From Paenibacillus sp. MMS20-IR301 (GTDB lineage Bacteria; Bacillota; Bacilli; Paenibacillales; Paenibacillaceae), in contig NZ_CP135275.1 in the NCBI RefSeq assembly GCF_032302195.1, positions 1,116,001-1,180,000 on the forward strand: a DNA stretch of 64,000 nt, in the 5' to 3' direction. Shown piece after piece: positions 44,522-53,805 of the stretch (the first letter of the stretch is position 1; every line of letters starts with the position of its first letter). Under the pieces are notes generated by a model that saw nothing but the letters and a program-made list of their open reading frames with translations, did no database searches and was not told the origin of the DNA. The translations under genes and the position numbers were made by a program.

Positions 44522-45571
44522 ATGCAGGACTACAAGAAAATATCAGGAAATTCGTTGAAGAACGGAGGCCTGTCGGCGTTTATCGTGCTGGTGCTCGTCT
44601 TGACCCTGCTTGCGGGCTGCAGCGGCAAATCTGACGCCGGCGGCAGTTCACAAAGTACGGCCGCTACTAATGCAGCATCGTCTGCACCTTCAGCTGAGCC
44701 GGCAGCGGCTAAAGCTGCGGAAACTCCGGCAGCCCCGGCGTATCCGCTCACTGTACAGGATGAACTCGGCCATGAGGTTACATTAAACGCTGCTCCAGCA
44801 AAAATTTTTGCGCCTTATATGGAGGATTCCCTGGTCGTGCTTGGCGTGAAGCCTGTGGGGCAATGGTCGAATAACGGCCAGGGACAAGCTTATCTGCAGG
44901 ATCAGCTGTCTGATGTACCGCTCGTCGATTTCACCAGCGGATTGCCTTCACCTGAGGCTGTAATGGCGATGCAGCCGGATCTGATTGTGCTGCATAATGC
45001 CTATTATGCAGAGAACGGAGTCTACGAGCAATATTCCAAGATAGCCCCGACCTATGTATTCAAGCAGGCGGCAGGCGATCTGGACAGCTCGGTTACGATG
45101 CTGGGGGAATTGCTTGGCAAGCAAGCGGAGGCAGCTAAAGGTCTTGCCGATTACCACAAGAAGGTAGAGGCAGCCAAGGCGGTGCTGGCACCGCATACCG
45201 AAGGGAAGAAGGCGCTGATTATCCGCTTCAATTCACGCGGAATGTTCCTGATGGGCGGTGTATACGGCGGATTTGTTCTGGCAAGCGAGCTTGGTATTGC
45301 CAAGAGTGATCTTGTTGCTGAGGAGAACAGTCTGGATTTATCTCTGGAGCTCTTACCACAAATTGATGCCGATTATATTTTCCTCGCTAATGATACAGCG
45401 AATACAGGTGAAACCTTCTATAAGGAGCTGACCGAAAGCGCCCTCTGGAAGAGCATCCCGGCTGTGAAGGCCGGGCAGGTCTATAAGGTGGATGACCGCT
45501 ACTGGCTGGGCGGCGGCGTGGTTGCTTACAGCAATGTCATTGACGATGTGCTCAGGATCCTTGTGCCATGA
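44522..45571 (+). CDS. Iron-siderophore ABC transporter substrate-binding lipoprotein (FeuA-like)
   Basis: 349 residues, ATG after AGGGGGAGAATCAAC. Signal peptide with lipobox LTLLAGC, then a low-complexity Ala/Ser linker and a class III binding-protein fold (LTVQDELGHEVTLNAAPAKI; PDLIVLHNAYY; VYKVDDRYWLGGG). It should capture ferri-siderophore outside the membrane. Its stop overlaps the start of the esterase gene (ATGA). No permease or ATPase gene is adjacent, so it must use one encoded elsewhere. Confidence 0.92.
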   Translation: MQDYKKISGNSLKNGGLSAFIVLVLVLTLLAGCSGKSDAGGSSQSTAATNAASSAPSAEPAAAKAAETPAAPAYPLTVQDELGHEVTLNAAPAKIFAPYMEDSLVVLGVKPVGQWSNNGQGQAYLQDQLSDVPLVDFTSGLPSPEAVMAMQPDLIVLHNAYYAENGVYEQYSKIAPTYVFKQAAGDLDSSVTMLGELLGKQAEAAKGLADYHKKVEAAKAVLAPHTEGKKALIIRFNSRGMFLMGGVYGGFVLASELGIAKSDLVAEENSLDLSLELLPQIDADYIFLANDTANTGETFYKELTESALWKSIPAVKAGQVYKVDDRYWLGGGVVAYSNVIDDVLRILVP

Positions 45572-46380
45572 GCCATATCCAAGAGCTGAATCTGCTGCAC
45601 CCCGGCTGTGAGGAGCATATCATCTTTGCCGGCAGGCGCGGCCTGGAATACCGTATTCTAATCTCACAGCCTTCCGGGGAAGCGCCGCCTGAAGGGTATC
45701 CGGTCATCTATGCGCTGGACGGGCACGCAGTCTTCCATACCCTGGCGGAATCTGCGCGTCTGCAGACCCGCAAGCCGCATGGCTACGATCCTGTGGTAAT
45801 TGTAGGTATAGGGTATCCTTCCGGCGAACCCTTCGATATGCTCCGGCGCTGCTATGACTTTACCATGCCTGCAGAGGAGGATAAGCTGCCCAAGCGTCCA
45901 GATGGCACCGGATGGCCTGAGAGCGGGGGAGCGGATGATTTCCTGACGGCGCTGGAGAAGGAGATTATGCCGTTTATCACCGGCAAGTTCCCGGTGGACT
46001 CCCGGCGTCAGGCACTGTTCGGCCATTCGCTCGGCGGGCTGCTGGTGCTGCATGCACTATTCAAGCGCCCCGGCCTGTTCACACATTACGCAGCAGGAAG
46101 CCCTTCCGTCTGGTGGAATGACTACGCCCTGCTTACCGAGCTGGAACAGTTCTCGGCAGCTTTTCCGGGTGCGGAACTTGAGCGTAAGCTGATGATTACG
46201 ATCGGTGCTGATGAACTGGAGCAAATGGTTGAGGATGCAGCGAAGCTGCCCGGTCTGCTGTCGCCGCTCGCCGGGCAGGGGCTGCAGGTCAGTTATTATG
46301 AATTTGCCGGAGAGAGCCATGTCAGTGTGCTTCCGGCAGCACTAAGCCGCCTGCTCCGCTTCGCGCTTGAGCAAGAGTAA
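45568..46380 (+). CDS. Siderophore esterase (BesA/YbbA-like alpha/beta hydrolase)
   Basis: 270 residues. Esterase-D/IroE-like alpha/beta hydrolase: YPVIYALDGHAVF, VVIVGIGYPS, nucleophile elbow LFGHSLGGLLVLHAL, Asp region ITIGADELEQ, terminal His in FAGESHVSVLP. No signal peptide. Related enzymes hydrolyse trilactone siderophores such as bacillibactin to release iron in the cytoplasm. Overlap by 4 nt with the binding-protein gene indicates translational coupling. Confidence 0.88.
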   Translation: MSHIQELNLLHPGCEEHIIFAGRRGLEYRILISQPSGEAPPEGYPVIYALDGHAVFHTLAESARLQTRKPHGYDPVVIVGIGYPSGEPFDMLRRCYDFTMPAEEDKLPKRPDGTGWPESGGADDFLTALEKEIMPFITGKFPVDSRRQALFGHSLGGLLVLHALFKRPGLFTHYAAGSPSVWWNDYALLTELEQFSAAFPGAELERKLMITIGADELEQMVEDAAKLPGLLSPLAGQGLQVSYYEFAGESHVSVLPAALSRLLRFALEQE

Positions 46381-46404
46381 GTTTACCGCAGTTCCCTGTT
46401 ATAC

Positions 46405-46456
46405 ACAGCAGAGCCGCTGCTCTTCCGTTATGGAAGAACGGCGGCTCTGCTGTTTG
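46405..46456 (+). terminator. Terminator of the siderophore operon
   Basis: 13-bp stem ACAGCAGAGCCGC/GCGGCTCTGCTGT extended by an inner CTTCC/GGAAG pairing; short T tract. Confidence 0.7.
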
Positions 46457-46495
46457 CGTTTCGGGCTGCAGGATGGTGCCGGCTGCCCTGTGAGC

Positions 46496-47251
46496 CTAGA
46501 CGAGCCGGGCATCCACGAAGCAGTGCATATGCAGCGGAGACAGCACCTTCAGGCCTTCACCCAGCTCGAAATCCTTGCCTTCCGCGAGCTGGCGGCCTTT
46601 TTCGCGGAAGTAGATCTCGTACATCGCCAGCGTCTCACTGCTGAACTGACTGCTGTGCTCCGCGAGCGCGGCGAACTTGCGCGTGAAATGCTCCGTGATA
46701 TCAATGACCGTATTCGGCTCCGATGTGAGATAGAAGCCGATCGCCTGCGGCTGCCAGGGCCTGGTGGCTGTTCCCCGGGGATAGAGGGGAAGCCCGGCGG
46801 ACAGGAAAGCATGTGCAGCAGCTCTGCCTGTAACGATATGATCATAGTGGGCTTCATAACTAAGCCAAGGATCAGGACAGAAGATCGCATCCGGCTGTAT
46901 GGTGCGGATGATCTCAGCAATCTCTTCAGCAAGTGCCGGAATATGCTCCAGGGTGCCGTCCCCGTGATTCAGCTGATGGAATACGGTAGCGCCAAGCAGC
47001 CGTCCCGCAGCTTCCAGCTCACGTGCGCGGATGGCTGAGATTTCGGCTGCAGACATATGCTCGTCCAATGCGCCGAGATCACCGCTGGTCACCGTCAGAT
47101 AATGGATCTCGCAGCCCCGGGATGCGAAATAGGAGATCGTACCTCCCAGGCCAACCTCGTTATCATCCGGATGCGGCTGGATGCAGAGAATTTTGCGGCA
47201 GCCCGACAGATCGGGAGGGGCCATAAGTGCTGATAATGCGGATAAGTCCAT
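46496..47251 (-). CDS. PIG-L family deacetylase
   Basis: 251 residues, ATG after AAGGAGTGATATTAC. Zinc motif CIQPHPDDNEVG and the distal HYDHIVTGR of LmbE/PIG-L de-N-acetylases; LNHGDGTLEH is also typical. It removes an N-acetyl group from a GlcNAc-containing substrate. Together with the GPH transporter 53 nt upstream it may process an imported amino-sugar conjugate; it could instead be BshB-like, but the transporter context argues for a catabolic role. Confidence 0.88.
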   Translation of the reverse strand: MDLSALSALMAPPDLSGCRKILCIQPHPDDNEVGLGGTISYFASRGCEIHYLTVTSGDLGALDEHMSAAEISAIRARELEAAGRLLGATVFHQLNHGDGTLEHIPALAEEIAEIIRTIQPDAIFCPDPWLSYEAHYDHIVTGRAAAHAFLSAGLPLYPRGTATRPWQPQAIGFYLTSEPNTVIDITEHFTRKFAALAEHSSQFSSETLAMYEIYFREKGRQLAEGKDFELGEGLKVLSPLHMHCFVDARLV

Positions 47252-47304
47252 GTAATATCACTCCTTAATATTATGTAGCAGACACTCGCTGTCCTGTGCA
47301 CGGG

Positions 47305-48642
47305 TTATACAGCCCGGCTCTTTTCCAGGTCGCTAAGGATCTGAATCCGCTGCCGGTCACTAATATTGTAGAACAGAATCGGCAGGATCGCTGCCAGGAA
47401 GCATAGGGCAGGCAGCAGAAACATCACGAAGCTAAGGCCATTCTGGAGCTGCGGCGTAGCCGGCTGATTCTCAACGTAGCTTAACAGGCCCAGGCTTGCA
47501 CCGATAATGAGACGGGAGAGCGCCCCGCTGAATTTGGTGATGAAGGTATTGGTGGAGAATACGATGCCTTCCCCCCGGAAGCCGAGCTTCCATTCCGAAT
47601 AATCGATCGTATCCAGCAGCATTGAGGTGCTTACAATGGTCGTCATGCCGGAGAAGAAGAAGCTGACGGCGAAGAAGATCAGGGTCGGCAGAATCCGGTG
47701 ATCACCAAGGAAGTAAGGCAGGATACAGGACAGACTTCCCAGAACACAGGAAACAATGAATACCTTCTTCTTGGAGAAGCGTCTCAGCAGCGGAGGGGTA
47801 GCTATCATCCCCAGCAGCATTCCTACAACAAGACTGATCCCCACCTGTGTCGCATAACCGGCATCTCCCCAGACATACACCACATAGTACAGCTGTATAC
47901 TCTGCCGGATCCCGTTGACCAGATTGATAATCAGCAGCGCGGCCAGCAGCGTGAGCAGCGGTTTATTTTTATAAACCGTTTGCAGGTTCTCACGGAACGG
48001 GATCGTTTCTGCTGAAGGGATCACTCGCTCCCTGGCAAGCAGTCCGGTAAAAAAAATCGATGAGGCTGCGATAACTCCAATGATGATTGCTGAATACAGA
48101 TAAGCTCCGGTGCTCCGTTCACCGCCGAAGGCGAGCAGCAGCTGAATACCGCCGACGGTGATGACGACTGCACCAAGCGTGCCGCCGATTTTGCCCAAGG
48201 TGACGAACAAGGTCCGTTCTCCCGGATCTGTAGAAATGACGGATGACAAGGCCCAAAGCGGCGTGTCACAGACTGTATACAGCAATCCCCACAGCAGATA
48301 CGAGACGGTAGCAATAACCAGCGTTACCTGAGAAGAGCTGCCCGGATCCCAGAAGCAGAGGGCGGTGGCTGCAGCGATGAGGAAGGGGGCGAACAGCAGA
48401 TAAGGCCGAAATTTCCCCCACCTGGAGCGTGTTTTGTCCGTAATCATGCCCATAACCGGGTCCAGACAAGCATCGAAGATGCTGGCCGCAACCAGGATGA
48501 AGCTCGCGGTGGTGGCCGGGATCCCCAGCAGATCGGTGTAGAAGAACAGAATGTACATCGACATAAAGCTGTAAAGCATATTTTGTCCTAGCAGACCGCT
48601 TGAGAATGCCATTTTTTCAGCCAAGGGTACTTTTGTTGTCAA
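47305..48642 (-). CDS. GPH-family sugar:cation symporter (MelB-like)
   Basis: 445 residues, TTG start after AGAGGCCTGCCCA. About 12 membrane helices and GPH signatures: LGQNMLYSFMSMYILFFYTD, IFDACLDPVMGMITDKTRSRWGKFRP, and DTIDYSEWKLGFRGEG. Cation-coupled uptake of a glycoside is expected. A strong promoter and a palindrome lie upstream. Confidence 0.9.
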   Translation of the reverse strand: MTTKVPLAEKMAFSSGLLGQNMLYSFMSMYILFFYTDLLGIPATTASFILVAASIFDACLDPVMGMITDKTRSRWGKFRPYLLFAPFLIAAATALCFWDPGSSSQVTLVIATVSYLLWGLLYTVCDTPLWALSSVISTDPGERTLFVTLGKIGGTLGAVVITVGGIQLLLAFGGERSTGAYLYSAIIIGVIAASSIFFTGLLARERVIPSAETIPFRENLQTVYKNKPLLTLLAALLIINLVNGIRQSIQLYYVVYVWGDAGYATQVGISLVVGMLLGMIATPPLLRRFSKKKVFIVSCVLGSLSCILPYFLGDHRILPTLIFFAVSFFFSGMTTIVSTSMLLDTIDYSEWKLGFRGEGIVFSTNTFITKFSGALSRLIIGASLGLLSYVENQPATPQLQNGLSFVMFLLPALCFLAAILPILFYNISDRQRIQILSDLEKSRAV

Positions 48643-48670
48643 TGGGCAGGCCTCTTTTCTAAGAAGATAA

Positions 48671-48683
48671 GTACAGGTTGTAC
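48671..48683. promoter_or_regulatory. Putative repressor operator GTACA-N3-TGTAC
   Basis: Perfect palindrome on the minus strand GTACA-ACC-TGTAC, 28 nt before the GPH gene start and about 12-24 nt after the predicted transcription start. The cognate regulator is not in the window. Confidence 0.5.
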
Positions 48684-48702
48684 CATTTGCTAATTATGTC
48701 TA

Positions 48703-48730
48703 TTTATAACTTATTTGCAATCGTTGTCAA
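48703..48730 (-). promoter_or_regulatory. Sigma-A promoter of the GPH/PIG-L operon
   Basis: On the minus strand TTGACA (48725-48730), 16 nt, TATAAA (48703-48708). Confidence 0.7.
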
Positions 48731-48895
48731 GCACATTCTGCAGTAAGATCGCGGGTTTAAATGGCCAGGAAATTAAGTAAAAAATAAACTATAAAAAATT
48801 TAGCTAAAAATGTCGAATATATAGCAGATGGGAGAGTGTTGTAAGGTTAAGCCGCCATACATAAGGCGAAGAAACTAACTTTGGGGGGATTTAGC

Positions 48896-50485
48896 GTGAA
48901 ATGGTTCGGGAACTTGAAAACGGCAACAAAAATCATCTCGGCTTTTCTGATTGTTTCGGTAATTCTGGCGGGACTTGGTGTATATTCCATCAGCTCGCTG
49001 CGCAGCAGCAATGAAAATATGAAATCGATGTACAGTAACAATCTGATCTCGGTAAGAGACTTGTCTGCTGCACAAATCGGCTATCAGATGAACCGGGTAT
49101 ACCTGCGTGATATGAACAACTCAAGAGACCAGGCCGAAATTGCCGGCTATAAGGAGAATATTGCTGCAGAACGGAAAAATGTCAGGGAAAAGCTGGATAG
49201 CTATCGTCCGCTGGCCACAACAGCCAAAGAAAAAGAACTGCTTGGTTCATTGGATACGGAATTTGAAGCCTATCAAAAGCTGCTGGATGAGGCGGTTGTT
49301 CTCGCAGAAGGAAATGATCCTGCGGCATTTAACGTATTCCTGCAAGCCGAGCTGACACCTCAAGGCCAGAAGGTAATCAATAATCTGAATGATTTAATTG
49401 AAGTGAATGTGGAGCTGGCAGATGAGGCGAACCGCCATTCCCAGTCCGCATATAAATCGGCGTTTACACTTACAGTTGCAGTGGTAGCTGCCGCTGTTAT
49501 TATAAGTGTACTTATTGGTTATCTGATTTCCAGGTCTATTTCCAGACCGCTGATGAAAATGCTCCGCCTGGCTTCAGAGGTAGCCAGCGGAAATCTGACG
49601 GAGCAATCCGATATCACTACACATGATGAAGTAGGGCAGCTGGCTGCTGCACTCAACCGGATGGTGCATAATCTGAAGGAACTGATCAATGGAATCATCA
49701 TGAATTCACAAGGTGTGGCTGCTTCCTCCGAGCAGATTTCGGCAAGCACGCAGGAAATCGCCGGCACGAGCACCAACCAGTCGGCTGCAGCGACGAATAT
49801 CACCGAGCTGTTTAAGGAGCTGTCGCTGGCAATTGATTCTGTTGCCTCCAGTGCTGAGGAAGCCGCGGAGCTCTCGAATGATACCGTCCGGACCGCCCGG
49901 GAAGGCGGATATGTAGTGGAAACATCTCTTCAGGGCATGCAGACAGTCAGCCAGCAGATGAAGCAGCTGGAGGAGGATTCCGGCAAAATCGGCGATATTA
50001 TCGAGGTGATTGACGATATTGCCGAGCAGACCAACCTTCTGGCGCTGAATGCGGCCATTGAAGCTGCACGTGCCGGAGAGCAAGGCCGCGGCTTCGCAGT
50101 CGTAGCGGATGAGGTCCGCAAGCTGGCAGAGCGCAGCAGTGACGCTACTAAGGAGATTACCAAGATCATTAAGGGCATTCAGGAGAATACGAAGCAAAGC
50201 GTCCGTGCAGTGGCCGAAAGTGTAGAGCAATCCTCGATGACCAGCCAGGCCTTTGAGCAGATCATCATTATGGTTAACAATTCCTCACTTAAGGTCAATG
50301 AGATTGCGGCCGCCTGTGAAGAAGAATCCGCTCAAGCGGCTGAAGTAATGAGCTCCGTCGAATCGATCGCCGCTTCCAGCGAGGAATCTGCAGCAGCCTC
50401 AGAAGAAACTGCTGCTACCTGCCAGGCGCTGGCCCAGCTCTCGGAAGAACTGGCTCAATCCGCAGCCGCGTTCAAAACGCATTAA
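48896..50485 (+). CDS. Methyl-accepting chemotaxis protein, 4HB type
   Basis: 529 residues. GTG 48896 is 5 nt after GGGGGGATTT. Membrane segments at ~12-32 and ~185-205 flank a four-helix-bundle sensor (~150 residues). HAMP (~207-260) and the signalling hairpin with tip [23 protein letters not shown] follow. First gene of a MCP-CheW-CheA operon, so this is the dedicated receptor of the array. Confidence 0.93.
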   Translation: MKWFGNLKTATKIISAFLIVSVILAGLGVYSISSLRSSNENMKSMYSNNLISVRDLSAAQIGYQMNRVYLRDMNNSRDQAEIAGYKENIAAERKNVREKLDSYRPLATTAKEKELLGSLDTEFEAYQKLLDEAVVLAEGNDPAAFNVFLQAELTPQGQKVINNLNDLIEVNVELADEANRHSQSAYKSAFTLTVAVVAAAVIISVLIGYLISRSISRPLMKMLRLASEVASGNLTEQSDITTHDEVGQLAAALNRMVHNLKELINGIIMNSQGVAASSEQISASTQEIAGTSTNQSAAATNITELFKELSLAIDSVASSAEEAAELSNDTVRTAREGGYVVETSLQGMQTVSQQMKQLEEDSGKIGDIIEVIDDIAEQTNLLALNAAIEAARAGEQGRGFAVVADEVRKLAERSSDATKEITKIIKGIQENTKQSVRAVAESVEQSSMTSQAFEQIIIMVNNSSLKVNEIAAACEEESAQAAEVMSSVESIAASSEESAAASEETAATCQALAQLSEELAQSAAAFKTH

Positions 50486-50508
50486 TTATACAGACAGAAG
50501 GTGAAGAC

Positions 50509-50934
50509 ATGTCATCTTTACAGAAGGAACAATATATTGAACTGGTGGTTGGTGCGGAGACCTGTGCGATCCGGATCGAGGAAATCCATGAAATTATAAA
50601 AATGCTCAGCATTACAGATATTCCCTTCAGCCGCAATGAAGTGAAGGGGGTAGTCAATCTGCGCGGCAAGGTGGTCTGTGTAATGAGCCTGCGCAATCTG
50701 CTCGGTATGGCTGATGAACCGTACACCCGGTCTACCAGAATCATTGTTGTCCGCCACCGTGAGGAATTCGTGGGGCTTATCGTGGACAAGGTTAATAAAG
50801 TAACTACCTATGCTGAAATCCATCCTCCGGCAGGCGGACATAACCGCAGCCGCGAGGGCGTGTTCCACGGGATCGGCCAGCGTGATGACCAGCTGGTGGG
50901 CATTCTGAAGCTTGAGGAAATATTAGGCGGTTAG
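50509..50934 (+). CDS. cheW: Chemotaxis coupling protein CheW
   Basis: 141 residues, ATG after AGAAGGTGAAGAC. CheW fold: QYIELVVGAETCAIRIEEIHEI, GVVNLRGKVVCVMSLRNLLG, RHREEFVGLIVDKVNKV. Couples receptors to CheA; the operon position between receptor and kinase fits. Confidence 0.94.
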   Translation: MSSLQKEQYIELVVGAETCAIRIEEIHEIIKMLSITDIPFSRNEVKGVVNLRGKVVCVMSLRNLLGMADEPYTRSTRIIVVRHREEFVGLIVDKVNKVTTYAEIHPPAGGHNRSREGVFHGIGQRDDQLVGILKLEEILGG

Positions 50935-50951
50935 GAAGGGGAACAAGAATC

Positions 50952-52940
50952 ATGATGGAGCTGTCAGCCTACCGTGATATTTTCATCGAAGAGCTGAATG
51001 AACAGCTGGAGCGGATTGATCAATCCCTGCTTGCTCTGGAGCATGCTCCGGCTCCTGAGCGGATCGCGGAGATCTTCCGCGCTGCCCATACGATCAAAGG
51101 CTCTTCTGCGACGATGGGTTTCCGTGAAATGAGCGACCTCACACATGAGGTTGAATATGTGCTGGAGTGGGTCAGAGAGAAGAACCCGGAGATCACCGGA
51201 GCGCTCATTGATACGCTGTTCCGCGCACTGGACGCGATGAAGCTGCTGCGCAGCCAGTATATTAGCGGCGCAGATTATACCGACTGCAGCAATGTGGTTG
51301 CCGAGCTGAAATCGCTGATTAACAGACAGCCGGAAGTGCAGCCGATCCGGCTCCCGGTCTTAAGCGGGGCGGAGCAGCTGCAGGCCGGGGAAGCAGTTGC
51401 TGCAGGATATACACTGCTGGCCCTTGCGGTTACGCTGAAAGAGGATTGCCAGATGAAGGCGGCCAGGCATTACATGCTGCTGCAGCGGATCGAGGATGTA
51501 TGCGGAGCGGTTATTGCCACCGCGCTTGCTCCGCCAGCCGCCGCCGGAGGAGATGAGGATGCGCGCTTCACCCGGTTTGCTGTCGTAGCGGCCAGCACCA
51601 AGGAGCGGGAACAGGCAGCAGATCAGCTGTCCGGTGATTCCGATGTCGAGAGCATTATTATCACTCCGTTCCAGCCAATAGCTTCCGGCAGCAGCGTTAC
51701 AACCGCAGGCGCTGAGCCGCCAGCAGTCCCGCCTGCTGCTTCTACGGGAGAGGAGAGGGCTAAAGGGGCTCAGGCTACGGTCCGGGTCAATGTGGAACGC
51801 CTGGATCATTTGATGAACCTGGTCGGCGAACTGCTGATTGAGCAGACCTCACTTGCGGCACTTAGCGCAGCCGGCCAGCGCAATGACCCGGCCAAGGTGC
51901 TGCCTGGCATAAGCGGAGTCTCAGACCATATGGGCAGCATCATCAAAGAGCTGCAGGAAGGTGTCATGAAAACCCGGATGCTGCCGATTGACCAGCTCTT
52001 TAGCCGCTTCCCCCGGCTGGTCCGGGATCTGGCCCATAAGCTGGGCAAGGATATTGAGCTGCTCATTCAGGGCGGCGAGACGGAGCTGGACCGGATGATC
52101 ATCGAGGAGCTGAGTGATCCGCTCATTCATTTGATCCGCAACAGCGCGGATCACGGGATTGAGACCCCGGATATCCGGACGGAACGGGGCAAGCCGCCTA
52201 AAGGGACAATCACCCTAACCTCCTTCCATGAAGAGAATCAGGTAGTCATCCGCCTGGAGGACGACGGCCAGGGCATTGATGCCGGCAAAATTACAGCCTC
52301 GGCACTCAGCAAAGGCCTCATTACTGAAGAACAGGCCGGGTATTTAACACCGCAGGAGGCAGTCCACCTGATCTTCGAGCCGGGCTTCTCCACAGCATCT
52401 GAGGTAAGCGAGGTCTCGGGCCGGGGAGTCGGAATGGATATTGTCCGCAGCCAGATCGGCAGGCTGAACGGCCTAATTGAGATTCAGACTGAGCCGGGCC
52501 GGGGCACGGCATTCATCATCCGCCTGCCGCTCACGCTGGCTATTATTAAGGGGCTGCTGGTAAATGTTTCGGGCCGGGTGCTGATTCTCCCGATGTACAA
52601 TGTGGCGGAAATTGTGCGTATCTCCCCCGATGAGATTCAGGTTGTGCAGGGGGAACAGGCCATTATCAATCACGGGCGGATTGTGCCGCTCTCCTGGCTC
52701 CGGGACAAGCTGCATTACCCGCGGACCGAGCGGAGATCGAAGACGATTCCGCTGGTGATCGTCAGATCTGTGGACAGAGTTGCGGCGTTCGCAGTAGACG
52801 AGATCATTGGTAATCAGGAGGTAGTCATTAAGTCGCTGGGCGCTTACCTGGGGAAGATGAACCATCTGTCGGGAGCTACGATTCTGGGGAACGGGCGGGT
52901 AGCGCTGATTCTCGATGCCTCCTATCTGGTCAGCCATTAA
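50952..52940 (+). CDS. cheA: Chemotaxis histidine kinase CheA
   Basis: 662 residues. P1 Hpt with phospho-His46 (AAHTIKGSSATMGF), a divergent P2-like linker (~150-275) ending in an Ala/Pro-rich stretch, P3 dimer helices (RVNVERLDHLMNLVGELLIEQ), P4 kinase (N box LIHLIRNSADHGIE, EDDGQGID, GRGVGMDIVRS) and the CheW-like P5 domain (~525-660). No cheY, cheB or cheR follows, so the response regulator must be encoded elsewhere. Confidence 0.95.
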   Translation: MMELSAYRDIFIEELNEQLERIDQSLLALEHAPAPERIAEIFRAAHTIKGSSATMGFREMSDLTHEVEYVLEWVREKNPEITGALIDTLFRALDAMKLLRSQYISGADYTDCSNVVAELKSLINRQPEVQPIRLPVLSGAEQLQAGEAVAAGYTLLALAVTLKEDCQMKAARHYMLLQRIEDVCGAVIATALAPPAAAGGDEDARFTRFAVVAASTKEREQAADQLSGDSDVESIIITPFQPIASGSSVTTAGAEPPAVPPAASTGEERAKGAQATVRVNVERLDHLMNLVGELLIEQTSLAALSAAGQRNDPAKVLPGISGVSDHMGSIIKELQEGVMKTRMLPIDQLFSRFPRLVRDLAHKLGKDIELLIQGGETELDRMIIEELSDPLIHLIRNSADHGIETPDIRTERGKPPKGTITLTSFHEENQVVIRLEDDGQGIDAGKITASALSKGLITEEQAGYLTPQEAVHLIFEPGFSTASEVSEVSGRGVGMDIVRSQIGRLNGLIEIQTEPGRGTAFIIRLPLTLAIIKGLLVNVSGRVLILPMYNVAEIVRISPDEIQVVQGEQAIINHGRIVPLSWLRDKLHYPRTERRSKTIPLVIVRSVDRVAAFAVDEIIGNQEVVIKSLGAYLGKMNHLSGATILGNGRVALILDASYLVSH

Positions 52941-53020
52941 TACTTATGCCGTGCAATTTGAATAGAATAAGCGGTATTTGTGAAAAATATGGCAAGGATA
53001 TACCGGAAAGAGGTGAGGAG

Positions 53021-53194
53021 TTGGAGATTACAATGGCTTCCGATGAGGTAATCAGCCGGATCAAGCAGCTTCAGTCCGGCGGGGGGACTATGAACAAGAA
53101 GCAGGTCAAGCAGCAGGACCCGGAGCTGATGCGCAGCGCGCTGTATTATTTTCCGAGCTGGGAGCATGCGGTGAAGAATGCCGGATTGCTGTAG
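53021..53194 (+). CDS. Small HNH-repeat-like protein
   Basis: 57 residues from TTG 53021, 4-5 nt after AAAGAGGTG (an in-frame ATG at 53033 would give 53). The sequence EVISRIKQLQSGGGTMNKKQ followed by DPELMRSALYYFPSWEHAVK and NAGLL fits one unit of the homing-endonuclease-associated (HNH) repeat, with the signature P-x-L-x-x-x-A-x-x-Y-F-x-S-W-x-x-A-x-x-x-A-G. Such units are small DNA-binding-like helical domains. It lies 80 nt after cheA, before a strong terminator, so it may be the last gene of that operon. Role unknown. Confidence 0.65.
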   Translation: MEITMASDEVISRIKQLQSGGGTMNKKQVKQQDPELMRSALYYFPSWEHAVKNAGLL

Positions 53195-53205
53195 AAGTAA
53201 ACGCC

Positions 53206-53248
53206 AAAAACCGGAAGCCCGCAGCTCTGCGGTTCTTCCGGTTTTTTG
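53206..53248. terminator. Strong bidirectional terminator
   Basis: AAAAACCGGAAG/CTTCCGGTTTTTT with an inner CCGCAG/CTGCGG stem; serves the chemosensory operon and the convergent gene. Confidence 0.88.
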
Positions 53249-53297
53249 TTATGCCCGGAGAATGGAGATCCCCAGCCGCTTTCTTAACAGGGCTGCT

Positions 53298-53651
53298 TCA
53301 AGGCTGCTTACTGTTGAATTGCACCTCTATCGCCCGCTGGTTCAGCTGCAGCTCCTCCATGTAGGCTTTGACCTTCAGCTGCAGCTGGTGCAGCATTTCA
53401 ATATGCATGTCATTTATACGGTCCTCGATACAAAAGGCCGAGCAAGCAAGATAACCGTCGCTATAAGCTTTAGTATCGTCAACAACTGTATTCAACTTTT
53501 CTTTATAAATCCGTTTTACAGGCCCGCTCTCAGGTTTGATTTCGTAATAGCGGTTGGTCTCCACCAGCAGTCTCCAGTGACTGACCTGGACAGCGAATGC
53601 ATCCTTCTCCAGCTGTGCAGACACTCTAACAATTTTGATAGGACTATTCAT
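53298..53651 (-). CDS. Hypothetical protein
   Basis: 117 residues; ATG with AGGAGG 14 nt upstream. Not recognised. Mixed charged, no signal peptide or membrane segment; the N-terminal half looks like beta strands (VSHWRLLVETNRYYEIKP) and the last 35 residues like an amphipathic helix (IEMLHQLQLKVKAYMEELQ). Confidence 0.6.
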   Translation of the reverse strand: MNSPIKIVRVSAQLEKDAFAVQVSHWRLLVETNRYYEIKPESGPVKRIYKEKLNTVVDDTKAYSDGYLACSAFCIEDRINDMHIEMLHQLQLKVKAYMEELQLNQRAIEVQFNSKQP

Positions 53652-53805
53652 ATTGCCGGCAAACCTCCTGCGCCCCTATACTTTTACAAGACGATCATCT
53701 CAGTAAGACTTAAGAGAGTATAACACGCGATTCCCCATGATTCCCACTGGTATATTAGGTAAAATATCGTGCCACAAGACTGCTTAATTTGAGGAGGATA
53801 TAGTG

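Noticed and set aside
46367..47038. 223-codon frame antisense to the PIG-L gene
   Set aside because: PIG-L has the zinc motif and a ribosome site; the antisense frame has neither.
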